From Aphis gossypii (taxonomy: Eukaryota; Arthropoda; Insecta; Hemiptera; Aphididae): 64,000 nucleotides of DNA. Numbering within the stretch: the first letter of the stretch is position 1; every line of letters begins with the position of its first letter. The notes beneath the pieces were generated by a model. That model was not told the DNA's origin, did no database searches, and saw only the letters and a program-made list of their open reading frames with translations. Positions 56,358-64,000 of this stretch are shown piece after piece. The position numbers were made by a program, and so were the translations under genes. The stretch is from contig NW_026083086.1 of the NCBI RefSeq assembly GCF_020184175.1, positions 46,188 to 110,187 on the forward strand, given 5' to 3'.

Positions 56358-59128
56358 CCGTATTTTGAGGATACTTTGCACCAAATTTCTCGTTTTCTTA
56401 ACTTAAAACATACACTGTCACTTTAATAATTATGATAACATTTTACTTGTTTCACGGTCCTCTAGTTACATATGCTAAGAATGATTATGTGTAAATAAAA
56501 TTTGATCAAATTAAAAATGTATTTTTTATTTATTTATTTTTTATTTGGTGCAAAGTTAGGTATATGTGGTGTTGTGTAACTTTGCACCAATATCAAAAAC
56601 TCCCCTAAACTCAGTTATAAACAAAACTGGTGCAATGTTAGATACACAGTTCCTAATCTATACTGTGTAAAAGACCAAAATGAACACAATTAAGAAAAAA
56701 AAGGCATTATTTAAATAACAAAACATTCATATTTTCATAATATGTTTTTTTTATTAATTGACATAAATGTATTTTTTCAACTTTATAAAATGTGAAAAAT
56801 AAAAACTTAAAATATTAAACTTGTAATCTATAAAGGAACATACTCGTAAGTAGGTAGTTCATATCACTTTTTTTTATAAAACATAACAATAAAAATAAAC
56901 TTAAACTTTTAATTAATTAGATACTTTCATGTTTCTATCACAGCTTGTATAGATTATTTTTAGATTCTGAACGAAGTGATGAATGTATTGATTTTACAAT
57001 GATGTGTGTTTTTTTTTTGTTTTTTTTTTTTGTGTCTGTGTACAGCATAACTAGTCGAAATAATACTCCAATTTCAAACAATGGGGTGGTTTCAGATGTA
57101 AAAGTGAATATCCTTGGTGCATTATAGAGGTAAAAAGTTAACATTTTCCACAGTTTTCAAAAAAATCGAGAAAAACAAAAAAAAAATGACGGAAAAACGG
57201 CAATTTTTACGCAAAACCAGTTTTCGACCAAATCGATTTTTTTTTATGGTTGTAATTCAAAAACTAATCACTGAAAATACTTGAAATTTTCACCAAATGT
57301 TAATGTCAGTGGTATCCGTATATAGTTAAATTTTCAAAAAATTTTGACTTTTTTTGAGTTATTTATAGACCACTGAAATTTTCGATTTTTTTGAGAGTTT
57401 TTTTTTAAAGTGTCGATAAAAAATTTTTGGATGACCAAAAAGTTTTGAAAATTTAATACAAGGTTCCTTATGAGTTGTTTTTAATGTAGCTAAAAAAAAT
57501 TAAAAATCGTTAGTCACAATTTTTTTTTATAAGCGTTTTTAGTTCAAATTTTTACGAAATCTGTCGAAAACGCGAAAATTTGCAAGTAATTTTGAAGTTG
57601 AAAAATCATAAAATTTTTTTCTTTTATAACTAAGTTTTGAAAATTTGGTACAAGGTTCTCCATACATTTTTCTTCAAATATCTGTAAAAAAAACTCTACC
57701 GGATTGAGACAACAAATTTTTATGAGTGTTTGAAATTTAAATTTTTACAAAACCGCGTTAAATAACAGTTTAACCTCAAACGATTTTTGATATTTGTTAT
57801 TATTCAAAAAGTATAAGTCGTAGATACTTGAAAATTTTACCAGTTATTAAGATTCGCGTTTTCTTTACGTGATTTAAATTTCAAAATATTTTGACTTTTT
57901 TTGAGCTATTTATAGACAACTGAAATTTTCAATTTTTCTGAAAAAATATTTTTGAAGTGTCGATAAAATTTTTTTGGCCCTATCAAAATACTTGAAAATT
58001 TAATACAAAGTTCCTCATAAGTTATTATTATAGTGATTAAAAAATTAGAAGAATACATGGGCACAATTTTTTTTTATTAGCATTTGAAGTTCAAATATTG
58101 ACAAAAATTCGTCAAAACCATGAATATTTGCAAATTATTTTGTAGGTATATTTCATAAAAATTTTTGTATAAGTAGCTAAGAGTTGAAAATTTAATACAA
58201 GGTTTTTCATAAGTTTAACTTACAATTATTATAAAAGAACTTAAATTTTGTTGTATTCAGGCCATTAAAACATAAACCACCTTTTTCACCAACCACTAGA
58301 AATTATATCCTAGGCTGACAAATCATCTTCGTTCAGAATCGTTTTTTGTATACAATGATAACTATCATTGGATTCAAATTTAACACTCCTATAATATATA
58401 ATAATGATCCATACGGCACCTAATGTACAGCAGAGCGGTACTCACTTGCCCGCTTTTTTTTAATTTTACAGTTTTAAAATAAATGAAATAGGTTAACTTA
58501 CATATCGTTTTTCAATATACCTATACATAATTTAAATAGTATTTTAAATAACAAAAGCAATAAAGGAATTAAAAAAAACAAACAATGAATTCATATCACT
58601 TTTTTTTTTTTTATAAAACTTAACAATAAAAATAAACTTAAACTTTTAATTAATTAGGTACTTTCATGTTTCTATCACAGCTTGTATAGATTATTTTTAA
58701 TTCAACAGTCTTAAAATAAATGAAATAGGTTAACTTACCTATAATTTTTCAATATGTACATTAATTTAAATATTCTTTTAAATAACAAAAATAATTAAAT
58801 AATTAAACAAAAAAAAAAACAACTGTCAACCATGGCATTTATTCAGAATAGGTTTCTAACTCTTTCACCTTAAAATAGCCCCTTCTAATTAATTTTGGAG
58901 TATTTATTTTCATAATAACATCTTGCCAGTCGTTTCACACGTTTTGGAGGGAATTCGACATACTGAAGTTAGAACCATTTCAAAAGACATTTAACAGTAT
59001 CAGGAACAAAGTGATAACATTTATATTTTTCTATCATAAATTGTTAACGAGATATTTTGTTAAATTACTTTTTTTTTTTTTTTGGTGCAATGTTACCAGG
59101 TATGGTGCAAAGTATTCTCAAAATACGG
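56358..59128. mobile_element. TA-flanked non-autonomous element with reiterated TTGCACC motif
   Basis: A 26-bp TIR CCGTATTTTGAGRATACTTT... is at 56358 and inverted at 59128. TA stands at both flanks (56356-56357, 59129-59130), as in Tc1/mariner targets. The terminal phrase TTTGCACCA recurs inside both ends (about 56545, 56580, 56630 and 59085). No coding frame. The interior holds R1 copy 2 and an about 230-bp tandem duplication of AT-rich sequence (56870-56960, repeated at 58600-58700). Without R1 it is about 1.3 kb. Confidence 0.8.
56962..58453 (-). repeat. Dispersed non-coding repeat R1, copy 2
   Basis: The inverse of 24823-26361, nearly identical over its whole length, with GATTCTGAACGAAG at 56963 and CTTGCCCGC at 58453. 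It lacks the extra 52-bp unit of copy 1. It is inserted in the first unit of the AT-rich duplication of the TA-flanked element. Confidence 0.88.
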
Positions 59129-59529
59129 TAACAGAAGTTTTCCCATAAACATTCGACATATTATTTTTCGTTATAATTTAGTTAAGTTATTTTTAATTCG
59201 CTTCTTTGGCCGGTTACTTCGTAAAATAATAATAATAAACACGTAAATACAACCTAAAAACATACATATTTAAAAGGATATTTACTAGTTTATCAACGTT
59301 TAAATTTAGAATCACAGTACTGAAATTGTATTATTAACATTTATAAATTATTTACTATACAAAATTGAAACAACATGGAAAATACAGGCTTGTCGAAAAT
59401 ACTAAATTCTATATTTAAAAAATATATATTTTAATAATAATGATAATAATTTCAATAATATTATTTTAGTTTTAATTTTAATAAATTTACTAAGCCAATT
59501 TAAATCATTAATATTTATTATTTTTTTAG

Positions 59530-60439
59530 GTTTATGGCAACTGAGGAGTCTTTGAGATCACTAGCGTTTTTATTTCGTATTTCACAAGGTTATATTTCTC
59601 GAATAATTCATCTTGTAGTAAAAAGTTTAAGTTTACGATTAACACCTCTACTAATTGCTACACCTACAAAACATAATTTAATTCATATTGGAGAAGAATT
59701 CTGGACAAAATGGAATTTCCCTAATTGCACCAGAGCAATCGATGGAAAACACATCAGAATATTTTGTCCAGGAAAATCAGGATCTTTATTTTTTAATTAT
59801 AAAGATTTTTTCTCAGTTGTTCTATTGGCTATTGTTGATGCCAATTGTAAATTCATATTCGTTGACATCGGTGCATATGGTAAAGAAGGGGATAGTGGGA
59901 TATTTACGAAATCTAGTTTATATAAGCAAATACAAACAGTAGAATATTTTCCTTGTGATGCTAAGCTCCCACTGCGAAAAATCATTACCATATGTTCATG
60001 TTGGCGATGAGGCTTTTCGCTTTGAAACTCATATGATGAGACCATATACTAGAGGTGAAGCCAAAAAATATTATAAGAAAACAATTTTTAATTATCGTTT
60101 ATCGCGAGCACGAAGAACTTTGGTAAACGCTTTTGGGATTTAAAGTCAAGTATTTACACTCCTATAGCCTTAAAATGTGAAACAATTGATCACTTGGTAT
60201 TATCAGCTTGTTGCCTACATAACCTTCTACGAAATAGATACATAGAATCTACAAATAATTATTACTATGAATTTGATAAAAACGAAGGTCCCTCTACAAA
60301 AAATATGATACCAATTGCTAGATCTGGAGGATTTGCTAACTATGAAGGATTTTTAGTCAGGGATGAATTCATAACATTTTTCTGCAGTACACAAGGGTCA
60401 GTTCCGTGGAAAGATCATGAAACTCAAAAAATAGATTAA
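59530..60439 (+). pseudogene. Harbinger 1 transposase, exon 2 with DDE core
   Basis: The acceptor is TTTTTTTAG at 59529. It contains MATEESLRSLAFLFRISQGY (helix-turn-helix), RAIDGKHIRIFCP (first Asp), then after a slip near 59965 HVGDEAFRFE (second Asp) and RARRTLVNAFG (Glu replaced or displaced: Leu-Val stands where VEN is usual). Another slip follows near 60142, then CCLHNLLRNRY to the TAA at 60437. It is 9.7 kb downstream of exon 1 because of insertions in the intron. Confidence 0.8.
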
Positions 60440-61237
60440 AATTTATCATGTACCCTAAGTTTAGTATTTATTATATTATATTACTTGATATCATTAATTA
60501 ATTATTTCTTTATGCTATAGACTATAGTGTAATTATATTATGAAAATGTATTTAAATAAACGTACTTACTACTTTTTTTTTTAAATTAATTGAAATTTCT
60601 TTCCATACTTTCTCTCTTATTTGAATATCTTTGTATGCTTGATGTTTTAAATCAAACAAGCAAGGGTGATTGCTGACCAACTCAACCAACATTACATCTT
60701 CTTCGTAAGAAAAAATTAATTTTGACGACATATTGTAGAAAAAAAAGCTATATTTAATTATAATTATTATTTAAATAATAATATATTTGCATATGCTGGC
60801 CGCGCGTCTCATGCGATCTGACTGCCTTCGAAGCGGTCATCGCAACGCGTCTATTGACGCATGCGTCTACGGCGGTCTAGGAAATCAGCTTATATTTAAA
60901 AATAAGTAAAGTAGTATCGGCGCGTCCAAAATTTCGGACGCACTGCGACAGCCGCATTGGCCGTGCATCTAGAGACGCGTCCTAAGGAATCGCACCTTAA
61001 CCATACGTTTCCTTATGGTATACGTCTGTTTAATGTTTTAAGTAATAATTATTTTGAAATTTTTGTTTAAATGCTACTTAAACAACACGTTTTCGAAAAA
61101 TCTAAATTATATAACTTACAAAGTACCCTACGGAAAACAATTTAATCTCTTATGATTTTCTTCCTATCTCTCACGGTTTTTTCGGGAAACAGCTGGAAAA
61201 CGCAATTTTCCAAATTGCGAAATTATCAGTTTTCACG

Positions 61238-61325
61238 GTAAACTGATGGCCGAACGAACATTTTGCATAGAGGTCGATTTGTTCCCCGAGGGATTCTACA
61301 CTAGGATCAGTTTTTCATTTTTCCA
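61238..61325. repeat. Right member of the inverted repeat flanking Harbinger 1
   Basis: The inverse of 48547-48652. The pair brackets Harbinger 1 (49254-60997), so they may be parts of an older element into which Harbinger 1 inserted, or two independent copies of a dispersed repeat. Confidence 0.75.
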
Positions 61326-61590
61326 AAAAAACATTATTTAAAACTTTTATTTTTTAAAAGCCATTTGACGTATACGATGTTTTTAAAAAACCTAAATAAC
61401 AAGTTTTCGAAAAATCTAAATTATAGAACTTACTAAGTATTCAATGGGGATCAATTTTATCCCTTATGATTAATATATATATTAAACAATTATTTTACAA
61501 ATAATTAATTTGAATAATACAATATTTGTACAATAATTTTACAATAATTTTTTAAGTTGAAAATACATAAATTTGAGAAATGCATTAGGA

Positions 61591-61733
61591 TATTTTGTAT
61601 TTCAATGTTGGTACACCTGCTTTTGAGTTCGGCCCCGATGCATGCGTTTATTCCATGATAATTCCATGAAAATTATTCTGCCTGTTATCTCGGGGCCGAA
61701 CTGTACTAGCCCCGCTCACTGCAATACAAAATA
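61591..61733. repeat. Short double-hairpin element
   Basis: An outer inverted pair (TATTTTGTATTTCAATG 61591-61607; inverse 61717-61733, two mismatches) and an inner perfect pair (GTTCGGCCCCGA 61627-61638; TCGGGGCCGAAC 61690-61701). No target duplication was found. Confidence 0.65.
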
Positions 61734-62134
61734 CGGTGCGCCTAAAATATTTCCGATAGAGGACGATAAGGAATTTCATTTATAATAAATAATAATTAAT
61801 AAGTGCAATAATATTATTTATAATTGTCGCCGACTGTCGTGTTCCGTCGCGAGCGGCTGCGTGTTGTTGTCCCGCGACCTGCAGCACAATACCTGTAACA
61901 ATAAATGATGAACACCTTTTTTGAATTTTTGTTAATAAAATTGTAATTCGATTTATTATGTCGAAATTTATTAAATAGTACATTATTTTCTTTTATTGAA
62001 TTATATCACTGAATGTTATTTGACATTTATAAAAAAACGTGTAACAAGGATAAAGTTTAATATTTGGTGTTTTACGATTTAACTCACAGTACAGCAGATA
62101 GCGTATTTGGCTGGTGAATTTTGCGGTGGCTAAG

Positions 62135-62275
62135 TAGATCTCGGAGGCGTATCGGCAGCACAATGGACGGCGGCTATGGCGGTCTCAGAGGCGTAATAAC
62201 AGTATGGCACAATACTGAATACGGACGGCGGCAACGGCGGTCTCGACGGCGATTGGCAGCACAACGGACAGTTTT
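62135..62275. repeat. GC-rich degenerate tandem repeat
   Basis: Three copies of a 45-60-bp unit containing GGCAGCACAAYGGACGGCGG and GGCGGTCTC. It stands out from the AT-rich surroundings. An Arg-rich frame across it is a by-product of composition. Confidence 0.65.
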
Positions 62276-62306
62276 TGAAGGCGGCGCGATGTGGAATGTT
62301 ACTCGT

Positions 62307-62346
62307 CTGTTTTAGTTTGAACCAAATGATTTGGTTCCTAAAACAG
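62307..62346. repeat. 40-bp hairpin
   Basis: CTGTTTTAG...GAACCAAAT pairs with ATTTGGTTCCTAAAACAG around one central base, with three unpaired Ts in the left arm. It may be a transcription terminator-like or insertion footprint structure. Confidence 0.6.
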
Positions 62347-62491
62347 AGGAGTAAAATAAAATAAAAACAAAACGATGGTCGAACTGTTTCGGACGTCGGA
62401 GCGGCGGTTTCGAAGGCGGCGAATTGTAAACGGCGGTATTCACTTTACTGGGACCAGTCACCTGTCTGAACCATTAAATGATGGCTCCAGG

Positions 62492-62667
62492 CAGTGGCGT
62501 AACTGAGGGCCCGCAGACCCCGCGTTGCGGGGGGGCCCATGGTAATTTGGGGCCTTTGGTTATAGGGTTATAGGTATTTGAATTCTTTGATATAACAATA
62601 TGTTAGGGGCCCATTCTTAACATTTTTATTTTTGCGGGGGAGCCCAAGTTTTTTTGTTACGCCACTG
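62492..62667. mobile_element. hAT-type MITE (176 bp)
   Basis: TIR CAGTGGCGTAAC at 62492, inverse GTTACGCCACTG ending at 62667. The flanks are GCTCCAGG (62484-62491) and GCTCCAGA (62668-62675), an 8-bp duplication with one change. The interior has GGGGGCCC stretches and no frame. Confidence 0.85.
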
Positions 62668-62867
62668 GCTCCAGAGTCCAGGTGGACCGTTTGTCGCCGG
62701 TAGAGTGAATTGGAACGAAACTATGTTGTTTTTCGGTTGTATACGGGGTATATTTGCAGGCGGTTTTGGCATCCTCCGGGTTATAGTAATCGTCGATGAC
62801 GATTGCGGTTTTTTGTGGTATCTGATGGTACAGTTTTTGCAGAGCACGCTGTAATTATGGTAGTACA

Positions 62868-64000
62868 TAATTAAGATGATGCTGAATGTATCTGCACCAT
62901 CAGATTACCGGCATACGGTATTTTTGATCACTTAATACCGCGGGTACGACGCAAGCCAAAGCACGACGCGGCGTTCACGCTATCTAGTGTGGGCGCTTGG
63001 CACCTACTATTGGGCACCGCACAGAAATTAATACCCGTATGGTCGACTAGCGGCTCGTCGGTGCGTGGTTGCAGCGCCCGGAAATCGGATTAATTACGAT
63101 TTTAGGCACCGTACGTGCTATTTATTCGATTGTGCGCGCTATTGTTCGAATGGTAAAAATGGTCTCGTTACATACCTAAACTGGTTTTCTAATTTTTTTA
63201 TTTTATATTTTTATATTTTTTAATATTTTATTGTAATATTATTTTATTGGTTTTATTATAAATTATAATCGTGTTCATAGTTGAATTGTCAATACTTACT
63301 TAGTTACTTATGATAAGTTTCAAAATCTATTAAAAATAAATATTTTTAATATTGTTTTCATTTACTTACATTATGTTTGATATTTTCTTTTTAGACTTTA
63401 ATGATTACCATAAAAAAAATAATTTTTTTTTTACATTTAAATAATTACAATAATTGTTTTATGAAGACTACGTTCATTCAGTTCATTGTTAATAGGTATT
63501 TAGTTAATAATTATATCTTATCTGACGATAACAGCAATCTTACCTTACCGATTTCTGTAAAATAATATTGTGGGATAGTATTTTATTATTTATTTACACT
63601 CGTTTAAATCACAAAATATAGTACATTTAATCTAATCATTTAACATTGTTCTGCGAGTTAGAGCCTGTAATGAGTTAGGTACATTAAATTATTTCTATAG
63701 GCATAGTAACAAAAACAATTTACAATATTTATTAATAAAAAAAAAAAAAATAATCCAATAAGCTGTCAATAAAACTGATTAAAATACAAAAAGTACAAAT
63801 AAAATATTTATATAAACCAAAATGTACCTCCATATAAAAATTGGTCCAAAAAAATACATAATATATTATGTGGCCATAAAAAAACAAATGAGTAAAATAT
63901 CTTCATGTATGTTCTAAAATTCTTAATTTTGGTAGTTTTTTTATTACAGTATGAATAATTAGTAGTGTTTTCTTCCGCTTTCATCCATTTACATGCTTTA
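62868..64000. other. Right-end interval, no gene recognised
   Basis: From 62868 to 63170 composition is mixed, with CpG-containing stretches (GGCACCGCACAG and similar). From 63170 to 64000 it is strongly AT-rich with poly-A tracts. No frame, TIR or repeat pair was found on either strand. Confidence 0.5.

Larger units (their letters stand above)
50492..60731 (-). pseudogene. Harbinger 1 accessory MADF/BESS gene, split by hAT and other insertions
   Basis: Exon 1 60731-60570 (FSYEEDVMLVELVSNHPCLFDLKH), exon 2 56248 to about 56085 (CKKRWRSIKDTYNK, GTGSAAKDKPSKWMLADVLSFLDT), exon 3 about 55158-54751 and, beyond the hAT element, 50689-50492. The first two make the MADF domain; the last has a BESS-like helix and a Ser-rich tail. 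The join of exons 1 and 2 does not fit phase without one base in an A run. The hAT target lies in a Glu codon near the end of the conserved part, and the frame continues exactly after it. Confidence 0.7.
49254..60997 (+). mobile_element. PIF/Harbinger transposon 1, decayed and loaded with insertions
   Basis: The TIRs start AGGTGCGATTCCTTAG at 49254 and, inverted, at 60997; the similarity goes on through TCTCTAGACGC and GGCCAATGCGGCTGTCGCAG for about 80 bases. The TSD is TAA at 49251-49253 and 60998-61000. It holds a plus-strand transposase in two far-apart exons and a minus-strand MADF/BESS gene, plus a hAT element (50690-54750) and a TA-flanked element with R1 (56358-59128). Without these it would be about 4.9 kb. 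Confidence 0.9.
61001..62130. other. Non-coding interval right of Harbinger 1
   Basis: It contains the right inverted-repeat member (61238-61325) and a direct repeat of TTTTCGAAAAATCTAAATTA (about 61090 and 61402). It also holds the double-hairpin (61591-61733). No gene is supported. Confidence 0.5.

Noticed and set aside
24823..58453. R1 copies as the two TIRs of one 33-kb element
   Set aside because: Each copy lies inside a different, independently bounded element or gene, so they are better explained as separate insertions.
62121..62854. Arg-rich and Trp-containing frames as genes
   Set aside because: They follow the GC-rich repeat and are interrupted by the hAT-type MITE at 62492; no family motif is visible.
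1..64000. CRISPR arrays, bacterial operons, rRNA or tRNA genes
   Set aside because: No regularly spaced short repeats, no Shine-Dalgarno-led gene runs and no cloverleaf-like sequence were seen. The only tRNA-related sequence is the PBS complement at 40743-40760. Genes have GT-AG introns.

Overview
The window looks like insect nuclear DNA, most likely from an aphid or close relative. It is AT-rich and has spliced genes with GT-AG introns. I found no host gene I would defend and no rRNA, tRNA or bacterial-style operon. Nearly all of it is mobile elements: piggyBac, P/THAP, ISL2EU, Maverick/Polinton, a long-spacer Tc1/mariner-type (Sailor-like) element, Mutator-like, Sola-like, BEL/Pao, PIF/Harbinger and hAT. 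The aphid assignment is an inference from this mixture and from the dispersed repeat called R1 below; a search against hemipteran genomes would settle it.

The elements form nested stacks, and most boundaries are fixed by terminal inverted repeats (TIRs) and target-site duplications (TSDs). (1) 1-4314: a piggyBac relic split by an apparently intact Sola-like element (733-3441, TSD AAAT). (2) 4631-9783: a deleted P/THAP9-type element holding a degenerate ISL2EU element (5397-9183) that carries a THAP-DDE transposase and a YqaJ-type nuclease. (3) about 9849-24822: part of a Maverick/Polinton with capsid, protease, PLA2-like and packaging-ATPase genes. It is split by a Sailor-like element (11367-21811, TSD TA), which is split by an 8.3-kb palindromic Mutator-like element (12417-20679, 11-bp TSD). 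(4) 24823-31590: repeat R1, an unrecognised four-exon pseudogene on the minus strand, and fold-back elements. (5) 31845-42528: a second Mutator-like transposase relic. One of its introns holds a second Sola-like element (33633-42046, TSD ATTT), which holds a very young gag-only BEL/Pao retroelement (36152-41475). (6) 43020-44600: a P-like scrap and an LTR-like segment. (7) 44713-48318: a complete, apparently intact PIF/Harbinger element (TSD TTA). (8) 49254-60997: a decayed Harbinger (TSD TAA) carrying a hAT element (50690-54750) and a TA-flanked non-autonomous element (56358-59128) that itself carries R1. (9) 61001-64000: AT-rich sequence with small hairpin elements and GC-rich repeats.

The genes fall into self-contained transposition modules. 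The two Harbingers share one layout: a DDE transposase on the plus strand interdigitated with a MADF/BESS accessory gene on the minus strand. The ISL2EU pairs its transposase with a convergent nuclease gene. The Maverick fragment is a virion-type cluster with capsid-side genes on the minus strand and the packaging ATPase diverging on the plus strand. Intact-looking products are few: the Sola-like transposase (614 codons), the Harbinger pair at 44713-48318 (409 and 295 aa) and the BEL gag (443 aa). Several frame breaks elsewhere sit in A or T runs, so some may be assembly errors rather than decay.
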